A stretch of 38,528 nucleotides of DNA from Actinomycetota bacterium. Its GTDB lineage: Bacteria; Actinomycetota; Acidimicrobiia; Spongiisociales; UBA5794. Location of the stretch: assembly GCA_027728645.1 (NCBI GenBank), contig JAQCAA010000005.1, positions 1-38,528 of the forward strand, read 5' to 3'. Shown here one piece after another: positions 27,901 to 38,528 of this stretch. Made by a program: the position numbers and the translations under genes. Numbering within the stretch: position 1 is the stretch's first letter; the number at the start of each line of letters is the position of its first letter. The notes below the pieces were generated by a model. The model was not told the DNA's origin, did no database searches, and saw only the letters and a program-made list of their open reading frames with translations.

Positions 27901-28314
27901 ATGCCTGCGTTGTTCTTCAACATCATCAAATTGCTGTACCTCGCAATGCTGTTCCTGTTCCTGTGGCAGGTCGCACGGGCTATCAGGTCGCATATCGGGT
28001 CAAACCCCGGAACTCGTTCGGACGGTTTCGCCGCAGAGGTTGTTGTCCTCACCGGCGGAGGAAATCCAGAACGCATCAGGCTTCGACCCCAGGGCCACGT
28101 TTTTGGTCGTTCAGATGAAGCCGACATCCCAATTGACGACCCGTACGCCTCCGAGTTTCATGTCAGAGTCGGCCTCCAAGATGACAAGGTGATTGTTCAT
28201 GACCTCGGATCGACGAACGGCACCTACATAAACGGGCGTCGGGTCACGAACCCGACAACCGTCGTAAGAGGCGATACCGTACAGGTCGGCAAGACAATTC
28301 TCGAGGTGCGATGA
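27901..28314 (+). CDS. fhaB: FhaB-like FHA-domain membrane protein
   Basis: N-terminal TM; HVFGRSDEADIPIDDPYASEFHVRV...VHDLGSTNGTYINGRRV. Confidence 0.9.
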   Translation: MPALFFNIIKLLYLAMLFLFLWQVARAIRSHIGSNPGTRSDGFAAEVVVLTGGGNPERIRLRPQGHVFGRSDEADIPIDDPYASEFHVRVGLQDDKVIVHDLGSTNGTYINGRRVTNPTTVVRGDTVQVGKTILEVR

Positions 28315-29030
28315 AGTATGTCTGGGGATCCGGGACCGACACCGGAAAGGTGAGAGATCACAACGAGGATTCGCTGTACCCCCAAGAAGGAGGGAAGGGC
28401 GAGGGTCCGGTCGTGCTCATGGTCGCAGACGGCATGGGTGGTGCTGTTGGGGGCGAGGTCGCTTCGCGCCTGGCAGTCGAAGCGGCATCGAAACAGGCAC
28501 CAGACGAACCCATCGACCCCTCCGTCAGAATTCTCGCAGCCAACTCCGCCGTCATCCTCGCCACTGAGGAAGATCGCTCGCTCACCGGCATGGGGACGAC
28601 CATGACACTCGTCCTGCTTGGCAGCAACGGAACGGCCACCTTCGCCCACGTTGGAGACTCGCGGGGCTATCTCCTGAGGAATGGTGTTCTGACACAAGTC
28701 ACCACCGATCACTCGCTCGTCGGTGAACTTGTCGAACTCGGAAAAATCACAAAAGCGGAGGCGAGGCATCACCCCCACCGCCACCTTGTCACACAAGTTC
28801 TTGGCCTAGGACCAATCACCGTTGACGAAACAGAAGTCGAGCTTGAGCCTGGGGACCGCATCCTGCTCTGTTCGGATGGGCTGACCGACATGGTCTCCGA
28901 TATCATGCTCGAAGAGATTCTTAAGGCGGGCGAAGGCGTTGATCCAACCGCATGGGCTCTGATAGAGCAAGCCAACTCAGCAGGAGGCGTCGACAACACG
29001 ACCGTTGTCGTGATCGACGCATCTGAATGA
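28311..29030 (+). CDS. pstP: PP2C-family Ser/Thr phosphatase
   Basis: GTDTGKVRDHNEDSLYP, VADGMGGAVGGEVAS, AHVGDSRGYLLRNGVL, LLCSDGLTDMVSD; ATGA overlap with fhaB. Confidence 0.95.
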   Translation: MKYVWGSGTDTGKVRDHNEDSLYPQEGGKGEGPVVLMVADGMGGAVGGEVASRLAVEAASKQAPDEPIDPSVRILAANSAVILATEEDRSLTGMGTTMTLVLLGSNGTATFAHVGDSRGYLLRNGVLTQVTTDHSLVGELVELGKITKAEARHHPHRHLVTQVLGLGPITVDETEVELEPGDRILLCSDGLTDMVSDIMLEEILKAGEGVDPTAWALIEQANSAGGVDNTTVVVIDASE

Positions 29031-30322
29031 GCCGAGCTGCAGAAGGTGGGCTGATTCTCGCGGCGGCAATTCTCGCTGCCATGGGTGTGGCCATTGTCGA
29101 GTTCACCCGAGGTAGCTGGCTCGATGCCCAGGTAGCCGTCACCCTCATCTCGTTCGTGGTCTCATTCGGCAGCATCCACCTTGCGGTGAGGAGATGGGCA
29201 CCGAACGCCTCATCCCTGCTGCTTCCGACCACGGCGTTCCTCGCCGCACTCGGGTTCGTTGAGATCTACAGGCTCGACGGTCACCTTGCCGCGATCCAGC
29301 GTTGGTCGTTCGTCATTGCAGCCGCGGGAGCAGTCGGTGTCCTCTGGCTGTTGAGAAACACCGGTGTAGGCGTGCTGCGGCGGTACCGCTATGTGCTACT
29401 CGCCGCTGGTGTGTTCTTCCTCATGCTGCCACTTCTCCCCGAAAGCTGGCCGATTCACGGAGCCGTCGTCAACGGGTCGAGACTGTGGGTCAGAGTCGAG
29501 ATACCAGGGGTCGTTCGTGCACTCAGTTTCCAACCTGGAGAAATTGCAAAGGTGCTGATCACCGTATTCCTCGCTTCATACCTCGCCGAGCGATCGGAGG
29601 CGATGTCCACCGTTGACCGTACGATCGGAAGGTTCAAGGTCCCAGAACCAAGACACCTAGGACCGGTCGTCATCGCGGCAGGATTGGCTTTCGTCGTTCT
29701 GATCTACCAAAAGGATCTTGGGGCTTCCCTCCTGCTGTTCGGTCTGTTCATCGGGATGCTGTATATCGCAACGGGGCGGTCCTTCTACGTGTTTACTGGC
29801 GGAGCCATAGCGACGCTTGCCGGAGTGGCCGCGTACAACTCGTTCGCGCATGTACAGCGGCGAATCGACGCATGGCTCGACCCATTCGGCCAATTCGCGG
29901 ACGCCGGATATCAGTCGGTCCAAGCTTTGTTTGCTTTGGGTTCCGGTTCGCTCACAGGCTCCGGGATTGGACTCGGGAGGCCCGATCTCATCCCAGCGGC
30001 CGAGACTGACTTCATATTTGCCGCGGTAGCTGAGGAAATGGGACTTGCCGGCTCACTAGCCGTCATCGCAGGGTTCGCTCTCCTCGTAGCCGCAGGGTTC
30101 GGAATCGCGATCAGGTCGCGGGATCTTTTCCGAAAGTTGCTCGCTGGCGGACTGACAATCGTGATTGCACTTCAGGCCATCATCATCCTTGCCGGAGTGC
30201 TTCGCATGATGCCGATTACCGGTATCACCCTCCCGTTCATGTCCTACGGAGGTTCATCCCTGCTTGCAAACGCCGTGATAATTGCGCTGCTACTGCGCGT
30301 TTCGGATGAGGAGCACGCATGA
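29027..30322 (+). CDS. rodA: FtsW/RodA/SpoVE-family peptidoglycan polymerase
   Basis: FQPGEIAKVLITVFLASYLA, LIYQKDLGASLLLFGLFIGMLY, ALFALGSGSLTGSGIGLGRPDLIPAAETDFIFAAVAEEMGLAG, PFMSYGGSSLLAN. Confidence 0.94.
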   Translation: MSRAAEGGLILAAAILAAMGVAIVEFTRGSWLDAQVAVTLISFVVSFGSIHLAVRRWAPNASSLLLPTTAFLAALGFVEIYRLDGHLAAIQRWSFVIAAAGAVGVLWLLRNTGVGVLRRYRYVLLAAGVFFLMLPLLPESWPIHGAVVNGSRLWVRVEIPGVVRALSFQPGEIAKVLITVFLASYLAERSEAMSTVDRTIGRFKVPEPRHLGPVVIAAGLAFVVLIYQKDLGASLLLFGLFIGMLYIATGRSFYVFTGGAIATLAGVAAYNSFAHVQRRIDAWLDPFGQFADAGYQSVQALFALGSGSLTGSGIGLGRPDLIPAAETDFIFAAVAEEMGLAGSLAVIAGFALLVAAGFGIAIRSRDLFRKLLAGGLTIVIALQAIIILAGVLRMMPITGITLPFMSYGGSSLLANAVIIALLLRVSDEEHA

Positions 30323-31788
30323 ACGTCGCCCTGAGACGAGCCGCGTATGCCATGTTTGCCGTGTTCTTACTCCTTGCCGCAACAACAACGTATGTGCAGG
30401 CAATCAACGGACCTGAATATCGAGACGACCCGCGCAACCCCCGCGTCATTGCGTCACGGACAGGTAAGGAACGCGGCCCAATCGTTACGTCGGACCGAGT
30501 TGTAGTCGCAGTCTCGAAGCAGTCATCGACCGACCTAACACAGTTCCAACGGGAGTACCCCTTCAGTGACCTGTACGCACATACCGTCGGGTACACATCC
30601 GCACTCTTTGGATCACGGGGGTTGGAGAGCACCCACGGGTCCGACTTGACTTCTGACAGGGACTCAACGATCTCTGGCGTCCTCAACGGGATCCTTGGCG
30701 GAGACACTCGACCACGAGGGCTCAGACTCACGATCGACCACAGCCTTCAAACCATTGCGGCCGAGGCCCTCGGTACACAGACAGGTGTGGTGGTTGCGAT
30801 CGACCCGCACACCGGAGCAATCCTGGCTCTGGTGTCATACCCAAGTTTCGATCCGAATACGCTCATCGGACCGAACGCAGGGCAGGCAGGCCTCGCTCTC
30901 GAAAACGACCCAGATGAGCCACTCCGGAATCGCGCTACTGACGAGACGTACGCACCAGGATCCGTGTTCAAGATCATCACGACAGCTTCCGGACTCGATA
31001 CCGGTCTGGTCAGTCCCTCGAGCGAGTTCGACGACCCGGTCGAACTGGAACTACCAGCCAGCCAATCAACCATCAAGAATTCTGATGGCGACGTGTGCCG
31101 CAACGGGACACAAGTATCCCTTGAGTACGCGTTCGTGCACTCGTGCAACACAACTTTCGCGCAGCTTGGCATGGACATCGGGGGCGCACAACTGGGTGAG
31201 GCCACGGATCGCTTCGGATTCAACGAGGTCGTGCCATTTGACCTCCGTGTCCTTGCAAGCTTCTTTCCAAGCGATGGAAGCCTTGACGACAACCTCCCTG
31301 CAACGGCTCAGTCAGCCATTGGCCAGAGGGATGTCCAAGTCACACCACTGCTGATAGCCATGTCGGGAGCCGCCGTTGCAAACGCTGGGACCATGATGAC
31401 CCCATACCTCGTCTACGACATCTTCACTTCCGACGGAAACGTCGAATCGTCCACGGTGCCGAATTTCTGGCGCAGAGCCATGAGCCCTGCCACTGCGTCG
31501 GTACTCACTGACCTCATGGAACAGGTTGTGGTCTCAGGAACGGGTCGCAAGGCTGCAGTTCCTGGAATCAGGATCGCAGGAAAGACTGGCACTGCAGAAC
31601 GATCGGGACAGCCGCCAGACGCGTGGTTCGTTGGATTCGGACCGGTGGAACCGCTAGACGGCGAGCAGTCGATCGTGGTCGCGGTGCTGGTCGCGTCGGG
31701 CGGGGAATTCGGAGAATCCGCAACAGGCGGCAGCGTGGCCGCTCCCATAGCCCAGAAGGTGCTCGCGGCCTTCTTCGCTGCCGGCTAG
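30319..31788 (+). CDS. pbpA: Penicillin-binding protein PbpA-type transpeptidase
   Basis: YAPGSVFKIITTASGL (SxxK), AFVHSCNTTFAQLG (SCN), RIAGKTGTAE (KTG). Confidence 0.94.
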   Translation: MNVALRRAAYAMFAVFLLLAATTTYVQAINGPEYRDDPRNPRVIASRTGKERGPIVTSDRVVVAVSKQSSTDLTQFQREYPFSDLYAHTVGYTSALFGSRGLESTHGSDLTSDRDSTISGVLNGILGGDTRPRGLRLTIDHSLQTIAAEALGTQTGVVVAIDPHTGAILALVSYPSFDPNTLIGPNAGQAGLALENDPDEPLRNRATDETYAPGSVFKIITTASGLDTGLVSPSSEFDDPVELELPASQSTIKNSDGDVCRNGTQVSLEYAFVHSCNTTFAQLGMDIGGAQLGEATDRFGFNEVVPFDLRVLASFFPSDGSLDDNLPATAQSAIGQRDVQVTPLLIAMSGAAVANAGTMMTPYLVYDIFTSDGNVESSTVPNFWRRAMSPATASVLTDLMEQVVVSGTGRKAAVPGIRIAGKTGTAERSGQPPDAWFVGFGPVEPLDGEQSIVVAVLVASGGEFGESATGGSVAAPIAQKVLAAFFAAG

Positions 31789-31835
31789 GACCAAACCAGA
31801 GGCGTCGCGCTTTGCACGGCATTAACGGGACCGCT

Positions 31836-33992
31836 GTGTACCCTCCGCCTGTGCAAGATCGCCTACTTTCAGAGCGGTACCGAATCGTCAAACACCTTGC
31901 CAGAGGAGGCATGGCTGATGTATTCCAAGCCGATGACACACTGCTGAACCGCTCGGTGGCCGTGAAGGTTCTGCACGCCAATTTCGCCTCGGATCACGCC
32001 TTTGTTACCCGGTTCAGACGCGAAGCTCAGGCGGCTGCCAACCTTTCTCATCCGAATATCGTCGCAATCTATGACTGGGGCCAAGATCAGGGCACCTACT
32101 ACATGGTCATGGAGCTCATCAAAGGCAAGACACTTCGCGACGTTATGCGCGCCGACAGGGCAATCCTGCCGAAGCGAGCCGCTGAAATCGCAGCAGGAAC
32201 CGCGGCCGCCCTCACCGTCGCGCACCAACACGGGGTGTTTCACCGCGACGTGAAGCCAGACAACATCATGATTACTGAAGACGGAGCCGTCAAGGTCACA
32301 GACTTCGGTATCGCCCGTGCCATGAACGACTCAGAAGAACTAACCCGCACGGGGGCGGTCATTGGCACCGCGACCTACTTCTCCCCAGAACAAGCACAAG
32401 GACTTCCGGCCGACGAACGCTCCGATGTCTACTCGCTCGGAATCGTTCTGTACGAGATGCTTGCAGGGCGAGCGCCATTCTCTGGAGAGAGTCCTGTAGC
32501 GGTCGCCTATCAGCACGTTTCCGAGATGCCGACGCCACCACAGGAAGTGAATGCTGATGTGCCGATCGAACTCGCTGCGATCGCATCACATGCCATCAAG
32601 AAGCGTCCTGATGAGCGGTACCAGTCGGCTGATGACATGCGAGCAGACATCCTGAGGTACCTCGGTGGCATGGAACCCATCGCTGCGGGCTTCGCCTCTG
32701 CATCCGCAGCCACCGCGATGATTTCCTCGCCGCCAGGCGTTCCCATGAGTGTTGGAGGCGCTGCCTTCGATACCACGGGAACTCGGACATTTGACGCCCC
32801 TGCCCAAGAGCGGTCCCAGACCGGGTACTGGGCGGCGGTCGGTGGGTTGGTTGTGGTTCTTCTCCTTGGAATCTGGCTCCTCATGCGGCTCTTGTCTGGC
32901 GGTGATACCGTCGCAACCACTGTCACTATTCCCGATCTGGTAGGCGTGCCGGCAGAAGCCGCATTCGCGACCCTGCAAGAGGACTACAACCTCAAGGTCA
33001 CATCGAAAGAAGAGACAAGCGAGGAGATCGGCGCTGGCAGAGTCACTCGAACCGATCCCCCTGCAGGGTTCGACATCGCTGTCGGAGAGTTTGTCACGGT
33101 GTTCGTCTCGATTGGTCCTGAACAGTTCGGCGTGCCGAACCTCCTCAACGAGAACGTTGATGTTGCTCGGGCTCGCATACTCGAGCAGGGCTTCACATTG
33201 GGACCAATCACTTACCAACTCACCAAAGACACTGACGAGAACATCGTCATCAACCAGTCACCACCTGGCGGTACACCTGCTGCTCCGGGGACCGCCGTAA
33301 GCCTTGTGGTTTCGGCCGGTCCGGCGGCAATAGAAATCCCAGATGTGTCCGGTCGCTCTTCCGAAACCGCAGTACTCGAACTCGCACGTTTGGGTTTCAC
33401 CAACATCGAAACACTTGACGAGTTCTCACCAGATGTGCTTGCAGGGTTCGTCATTGCGACCAATCCAGCCGCTGGACAGGTGATTCCGAAGGAAGCAACG
33501 ATCACCGTCATTGTCAGCCAAGGACCAGAGCCGGCCGCCGTCCCTGATTTGGTCGGACGTACACAGAATGAGGCGCGATCGCAGCTGACCGCACTTGGGC
33601 TCGTCCTCGTCGTGAGCGCCGATACGGTAGAAGTCCCATTGGCCTCTGGGTTGGTCGGGAGGGTCGCAGAGCAGTCCCCATCCGACGGCGTGTGGGTGGA
33701 GGTCGGAACCACAGTTGTCGTAAGACTCGGAGTCGTCCGCAAGGTGACAGTGCCGGATCTGTTCGAAATGAAGTTCGAGGAAGCGGAGAGCGCAGCTGCG
33801 GCTCGGGGGCTCGTTATCGAAATCAGCATCGAGGATCCACCTGTGTCGACCCCGAACATCGACCTGGAAGGCAGAGTCGCATCGCAGGATCCTCTCGCTG
33901 GGCTTTCCGTGGATGAAGGGTCCATCATCACGGTCATTCTTTATCTTTGGGAAGGCCCGCCACCAACAACAACAACAACAACGCTCCCCTGA
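31836..33992 (+). CDS. pknB: PknB-type Ser/Thr protein kinase with five PASTA repeats
   Basis: LLSERYRIVKHLARGGMADVFQADDTLLNRSVAVKVL, GVFHRDVKPDNIM, TDFGIARAMNDSEELTRTGAVIGTATYFSPEQAQG; TM; five PASTA-like units. GTG start (31836 or 31851). Confidence 0.94.
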   Translation: MYPPPVQDRLLSERYRIVKHLARGGMADVFQADDTLLNRSVAVKVLHANFASDHAFVTRFRREAQAAANLSHPNIVAIYDWGQDQGTYYMVMELIKGKTLRDVMRADRAILPKRAAEIAAGTAAALTVAHQHGVFHRDVKPDNIMITEDGAVKVTDFGIARAMNDSEELTRTGAVIGTATYFSPEQAQGLPADERSDVYSLGIVLYEMLAGRAPFSGESPVAVAYQHVSEMPTPPQEVNADVPIELAAIASHAIKKRPDERYQSADDMRADILRYLGGMEPIAAGFASASAATAMISSPPGVPMSVGGAAFDTTGTRTFDAPAQERSQTGYWAAVGGLVVVLLLGIWLLMRLLSGGDTVATTVTIPDLVGVPAEAAFATLQEDYNLKVTSKEETSEEIGAGRVTRTDPPAGFDIAVGEFVTVFVSIGPEQFGVPNLLNENVDVARARILEQGFTLGPITYQLTKDTDENIVINQSPPGGTPAAPGTAVSLVVSAGPAAIEIPDVSGRSSETAVLELARLGFTNIETLDEFSPDVLAGFVIATNPAAGQVIPKEATITVIVSQGPEPAAVPDLVGRTQNEARSQLTALGLVLVVSADTVEVPLASGLVGRVAEQSPSDGVWVEVGTTVVVRLGVVRKVTVPDLFEMKFEEAESAAAARGLVIEISIEDPPVSTPNIDLEGRVASQDPLAGLSVDEGSIITVILYLWEGPPPTTTTTTLP

Positions 33993-34009
33993 CCCGAGTA
34001 CCGGCAATC

Positions 34010-34798
34010 GTGGACTCCCAGCGGAACATCAACCTCCTAGAGTGGTATGAAGTTAACCAGCGAGACCTACCCTGGAGGCGTTCCGCTGATCCGTATGCGG
34101 TTCTTGTGTCTGAGGTCATGCTCCAACAGACACAAGTCTCGCGAGCGATTCCAAGATTCGAATCCTTCATGAGTCACTGGCCGACGATTGCTTCCCTCGC
34201 AGCGGCCACAAACCCTGAGGTTCTCGCGCAATGGAGTGGCCTTGGCTACAACACGAGGGCCCTGCGACTCCGTGACGCCGCGATGGCTATTGCCGAATCC
34301 GGATGGCCAACGACGCCGCGCGACCTGCAGAAGCTCCCAGGGGTAGGTACGTACACGGCCAATGCCATCGCATCTATGAGCTTCGGCGCACATGTGGCCG
34401 CTACCGATACCAATCTGAGGCGGGTTCTTAGCCGGTGGTTTGGCGCTGCGCTCAATGGGGTAGACCTCGTCGAGTACGCAGACGAAGTGGTTGGCGAGCC
34501 GGCTGGCACTTGGAATCAGGCCGTCATGGACCTTGGGGCCGAAATCTGCACACCGAAAGCGCCATCGTGTGGTCGGTGCCCGGTTTCAGACTCGTGCGCC
34601 GATCCAACCGTCTACGTTCCGCCTGTCAGGCAGTCGAAGTTTGATGGGTCGAATCGGCAACTGAGAGGCGCACTGGTCAGAGCAAGCCTTGCAGGAGACA
34701 ACTTGTCAGATGCCGGTCGGTCGCTTGGCAGGTCTGACGCGGAAATCAGGCACACGATTGCCGCTCTCGCGGCGGAAGGATTGGTCCCGTTCGACTGA
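34010..34798 (+). CDS. mutY: A/G-specific adenine glycosylase
   Basis: LLEWYEVNQRDLPWRRSADPYAVLVSEVMLQQTQVSRAIPRF, LPGVGTYTANAIASMSFG, Fe-S cysteines CTPKAPSCGRCPVSDSC; GTG start proposed. Confidence 0.9.
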   Translation: MDSQRNINLLEWYEVNQRDLPWRRSADPYAVLVSEVMLQQTQVSRAIPRFESFMSHWPTIASLAAATNPEVLAQWSGLGYNTRALRLRDAAMAIAESGWPTTPRDLQKLPGVGTYTANAIASMSFGAHVAATDTNLRRVLSRWFGAALNGVDLVEYADEVVGEPAGTWNQAVMDLGAEICTPKAPSCGRCPVSDSCADPTVYVPPVRQSKFDGSNRQLRGALVRASLAGDNLSDAGRSLGRSDAEIRHTIAALAAEGLVPFD

Positions 34799-34821
34799 TG
34801 GTTGGCCGAACAGAGATTGGT

Positions 34822-35381
<560 letters not shown>

Positions 35382-35385
<4 letters not shown>

Positions 35386-35531
35386 GAGATGGTGCCGCCG
35401 GTGTCAAGCAGGGAGGTGCCGATCCAGTCATAAAAGAAAAACAACCCGACAAGCGCAACGATCACAATCGCTGCGAATAGGGCAATCTTCACAGGCATTG
35501 GCCCAGGAAGTCTGAGTATGAGTCGCTTCAT
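35382..35531 (-). CDS. Small membrane protein (49 aa)
   Basis: MKRLILRLPGPMPVKIALFAAIVIVALVGLFFFYDWIGTSLLDTGGTIS; ends overlap both neighbours. Confidence 0.7.
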
Positions 35532-36346
35532 ACGCCGAGAATAGCTTCTGCGTTCGGCCCCTCGATCAACTCGGCGAACACGACAAGTCGTTGCCGGGAG
35601 CTGAACTTTGGATGGCATGTCGTGAGGGTGAGCGTTGCTCCTCCACGGTCCTCGATGACCCACAGGTCCCTCGGGGTGACAATCTCGATACCGGTCACCG
35701 AATAGATATGGATGCCGAGCGCTGTCTCGACCTCGATGATGTCGCCCTCAACAAGTGTGTCGAGCTCGTGAAAAGGGGCACCATAGGTGGTCCGGTGGCC
35801 AGAAATGACCGAGTTACCTGGCTGGCCAGGAAGGGGCGTACTTGGCATGTGCCCCGCACCTGCTCGCAAGGTACGCCGTGACACTCCCTCCACAACGGCC
35901 CAACCCTCCTGGAGTCGCTCGATGGAGGGAATCCTGATGATCGCAAACGCATCACCAATCTCTGGCTTTGCTTCCACGAGAACTGTCGGGCTAGGGACGC
36001 CAGGCGTCGGGATGTTCACTGGATCGCCAGGTACGAGCGACCCCAGCGGCGGCTCATAGGGCACTTCCGATATCTCTACATCTGCGAAGTACACCTGGGC
36101 TTCGGCAGTCAAGCCAACATTGGCCTGCTGAGCGAAGTAGGTGGTCACAAAGAGCTGTTGGGCGACAAAGCCGAGAATGAACAGCCCAAGACCGATGCTC
36201 GTCCAACCAACTCCGCGCACAACCCTTGTCAGTTTTCTGCCACGACGTCCTTCGGCAGGCCTGCCTTGCGCCGTGTTGGCAAACTGCGCCGAGCCCTTTG
36301 TTTCGTCAATCATCGTTACGAGAGTACCGGTCGATTCGGTTTGCAT
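35528..36346 (-). CDS. srtE: Class E sortase
   Basis: GAGHMPSTPLPGQPGNSVISGHRTTYGAPFHELDTLVEGD, TLTLTTCHPKFSSRQRLVV. Confidence 0.9.
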   Translation of the reverse strand: MQTESTGTLVTMIDETKGSAQFANTAQGRPAEGRRGRKLTRVVRGVGWTSIGLGLFILGFVAQQLFVTTYFAQQANVGLTAEAQVYFADVEISEVPYEPPLGSLVPGDPVNIPTPGVPSPTVLVEAKPEIGDAFAIIRIPSIERLQEGWAVVEGVSRRTLRAGAGHMPSTPLPGQPGNSVISGHRTTYGAPFHELDTLVEGDIIEVETALGIHIYSVTGIEIVTPRDLWVIEDRGGATLTLTTCHPKFSSRQRLVVFAELIEGPNAEAILGV

Positions 36347-36406
36347 CGACCAACATCACCAGCTTCTGGCCATCACTGAACCGTGATCTCGCACTACGAT
36401 GACCCC

Positions 36407-36658
36407 ATGCCAGTTTCAAAAGGTCGCAAGCAGGCCAACAAGCGCCCAACTCCGCCGTCCCACAAACCGAAAGCCATTGACACGAAGGGACCCTCACCGA
36501 CGTGGTACGTCGTGACCATGTTCTCGCTCATGGCAGTCGGAGTACTCGTCATTCTGGCCAACTACATCGGACTCTTCGGCGCCACTTCAAATACATATTT
36601 GCTGATTGGATTGGTTGGAATCGGAGTCGGATTCACAATGACGATGGACTACCGCTGA
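36407..36658 (+). CDS. crgA: Cell division protein CrgA
   Basis: MPVSKGRKQANKR..., PTWYVVTMFSLMAVGVLVILANYIGLFGATSNTYLLIGLVGIGVGFTMTMDYR: two-TM CrgA pattern. Confidence 0.88.
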   Translation: MPVSKGRKQANKRPTPPSHKPKAIDTKGPSPTWYVVTMFSLMAVGVLVILANYIGLFGATSNTYLLIGLVGIGVGFTMTMDYR

Positions 36659-36731
36659 GCAACTGCCGGATGACGAGTTCGATGGTTGAAACCCGACAGT
36701 CGAGCCAGCTTTCGGAACTCCGAATCGTGCG

Positions 36732-36968
36732 TCAGATCGCCCGAACCATGTCTTCTCGACAGTGCCGAGGTGGTTCAATCTCTTCACCGATCTGAGCTTC
36801 GGATACCGTGAGCGACAGCCCACAGACCGTACACAGATAAGGAACGTCGACATCCTCGACCCTGGAGAGATCGGGTTCCGCCGGCGGGCCTGCCGCAATG
36901 AAGCGGGCGCTCCACACCGTCAAGGCGACGATGGACAGCCCAATAAGGACCGCAACGAACACAATCAT
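36732..36968 (-). CDS. Small TM protein with CxxC metal-ribbon-like motif
   Basis: [27 protein letters not shown]...[38 protein letters not shown]. Confidence 0.65.
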   Translation of the reverse strand: MIVFVAVLIGLSIVALTVWSARFIAAGPPAEPDLSRVEDVDVPYLCTVCGLSLTVSEAQIGEEIEPPRHCREDMVRAI

Positions 36969-38122
36969 GCAAGCGACTCGATGATGGTGCCGTTTGCAAG
37001 CCCACCACCCTCGCACATCGACTGGAGCCCGTACCGGCCTCCGGATCGTTCGAGTTCGTTCACGAGGGTCGTCATGAGTCGCGCACCAGAGGCTCCAAGT
37101 GGGTGCCCGAGAGCAATAGCTCCACCATTGACGTTGACCGTGTCCCAATCTGCTCCGGTTTCGCGGAGCCAGGCAGCAATCACGGCAGCAAAAGCCTCGT
37201 TGATCTCATAGAGATCGATGTCTGCATGGGTGAGGCCAGCCTTTGCAAGGACCTTCTCGGTGGCTGGGATTGGGCCTGTCAACATGGTGATCGGATCCGT
37301 GCCTGCGAGAGAGAACGACACGAACCTCGCTCGGGGCGTAAGTCCAAGCTCCTTCGCCTTGGCCGCCGAGGTGATCAAGAGTGCCGCGGAACCGTCTGTG
37401 ATCTGAGAAGAGTTGCCAGCCGTAACGACGCCGTCTTCTTTGAATGCTGGTCGGAGGGAAGCAAGCTTCTCGATTGTCGTCCCAGGTCGGATTCCCTCGT
37501 CCCTCGTGAACTGTGTGACGACCCCGTCAGCCTTAATCTCGATAGGAATAATCTCGTTCTCAAACCGCCCCTCTTCGGTCGCCTTGAGCGCGCGAGCCTG
37601 GCTATCAAACCCGATACTGTCGAGTTCTTCCCTCGTGATCCCCCACTTCTCGGCGATCAACTCTGCAGACAGCCCCTGAGGAATGAGACTGTCCTGGTAC
37701 CGCTCGCGAAGTTTCTCGCCAAACGGTTGAGCACCACCCATCGAGGAGCCCATTGGTACCCGCGTCATCGATTCGATCCCAGCGGCTACGACGACGTCGT
37801 ACGCCCCTGCCATGACACCCTGGGCCGCGAAGTGAACTGACTGCTGGGACGACCCGCACTGGCGGTCAATGGTGACGCCGGGGACCGTTTCTGGCCATCC
37901 GGCGCCAAGAACTGCGTTGCGCCCGATGTTGTAGGTTTGCTCTCCAACTTGAGAGACGCATCCCATAATGACATCGTCGACCACGGAAGGGTCGAGGCTG
38001 TTCCGCTCCGCAAGAGCCTTAAGGGGCTCAGCTGCGAGGTCCCCTGGGTGCCAGTCAGAGAGAGATCCGTTGCGCTTTCCTAGCGGCGTCCTCACAGCAT
38101 CGATGATGACTGCCTCGTGCAC
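36965..38122 (-). CDS. Acetyl-CoA acetyltransferase (thiolase)
   Basis: [83 protein letters not shown]. Confidence 0.95.
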   Translation of the reverse strand: MHEAVIIDAVRTPLGKRNGSLSDWHPGDLAAEPLKALAERNSLDPSVVDDVIMGCVSQVGEQTYNIGRNAVLGAGWPETVPGVTIDRQCGSSQQSVHFAAQGVMAGAYDVVVAAGIESMTRVPMGSSMGGAQPFGEKLRERYQDSLIPQGLSAELIAEKWGITREELDSIGFDSQARALKATEEGRFENEIIPIEIKADGVVTQFTRDEGIRPGTTIEKLASLRPAFKEDGVVTAGNSSQITDGSAALLITSAAKAKELGLTPRARFVSFSLAGTDPITMLTGPIPATEKVLAKAGLTHADIDLYEINEAFAAVIAAWLRETGADWDTVNVNGGAIALGHPLGASGARLMTTLVNELERSGGRYGLQSMCEGGGLANGTIIESLA

Positions 38123-38141
38123 AACGATCTCCCTTTTCTCG

Positions 38142-38217
38142 GCGGTGGAGACGATCGGATTCGAACCGACGACCCTCTGGTTGCAAACCAGATGCTCTGC
38201 CAGGCTGAGCTACGTCC
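38142..38217 (-). tRNA. tRNA-Ala(TGC)
   Basis: ggggacgtagctcagcctggcagagcatctggtttgcaaccagagggtcgtcggttcgaatccgatcgtctccac; loop TTTGCAA. Confidence 0.92.
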
Positions 38218-38293
38218 CCGAGAAGCGAGAGTGTAGGACGCTCCGACCCGAACACCTCACGGGCTAGAAGGTCAAGTCGAATAGGAGTGACCG

Positions 38294-38528
38294 CTAGGGC
38301 TGGATCACCATGAACACCATTGCAATGGTGAGCAGCAGCGTCATCATGTGAGCAACCATTGAGATGCGCTTCCCGCGTTCTGCGACCTCAGGGTCAGCAG
38401 GGCCGCGTTCGGTCACGAGGGACTCAATCTTCTTCATTTGGGGAGCAAAGAAAAAGAGACCAGCCGCGATACCGATGATTGCTACGAGGAAGCCGACCGA
38501 TATGTACAGGTCAGAGAATTCGAAGGCA
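38294..38528 (-). CDS. Integral membrane protein, 5' end beyond window
   Basis: ...AFEFSDLYISVGFLVAIIGIAAGLFFFAPQMKKIESLVTERGPADPEVAERGKRISMVAHMMTLLLTIAMVFMVIQP*; DUF2269-like pattern. Confidence 0.65.
   Translation of the reverse strand, partial: AFEFSDLYISVGFLVAIIGIAAGLFFFAPQMKKIESLVTERGPADPEVAERGKRISMVAHMMTLLLTIAMVFMVIQP

Noticed and set aside
31623-31835. Upstream extension of pknB ORF
   Set aside because: Lies within the pbpA 3' end in another frame; kinase homology starts after the GTG at 31836/31851.
33960-33985. (AAC/ACA)n microsatellite as a phase-variation switch
   Set aside because: Period 3, so slippage only changes Thr count at the pknB C-terminus; mutY can start downstream at 34010.

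Overview
The window looks like chromosomal DNA from a high-GC Gram-positive, probably Actinomycetota (Acidimicrobiia-like; inferred from the fhaA-fhaB-pstP-rodA-pbpA-pknB cluster, crgA, a class E sortase and an F420-type LLM oxidoreductase). Main content: divergent arcA/arcB; a divergent Zn/Mn uptake locus (znuB-znuA <-> zur-znuC) with a Fur/Zur-like box; an amidohydrolase; xylB; opp/dpp ATPases without permeases; an IS30-family element; a DUF885 protein; an orphan peptide-binding lipoprotein; a DMT transporter; an LLM oxidoreductase. Next come four different tRNA-Ser genes (GCT, TGA, CGA, GGA) with tadA, an SRP RNA, menG/ubiE and serS, then tRNA-Leu and the pknB/FHA cell-envelope cluster, mutY, pabA/trpG, srtE, crgA, a thiolase and tRNA-Ala. 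I see no convincing new defence system, CRISPR array or biosynthetic cluster. The best second-look items are: (1) a head-to-head junction near 10.60-10.64 kb between two 5'-truncated genes (a mutarotase-like C-terminus and the last ~32 codons of an OppC/DppC permease); (2) a modular palindromic repeat at 22.07-22.45 kb with an inverted copy at the window start, bordered by 7-bp tandem repeats, and other heptads that run into the ubiE C-terminus; (3) a perfect 26-bp duplication of the 3' end of tRNA-Ser(GGA), att-like; (4) the serine tRNA set clustered with serS; (5) a Zur-like box between znuA and zur. All calls are from reading the sequence; no database search was run.
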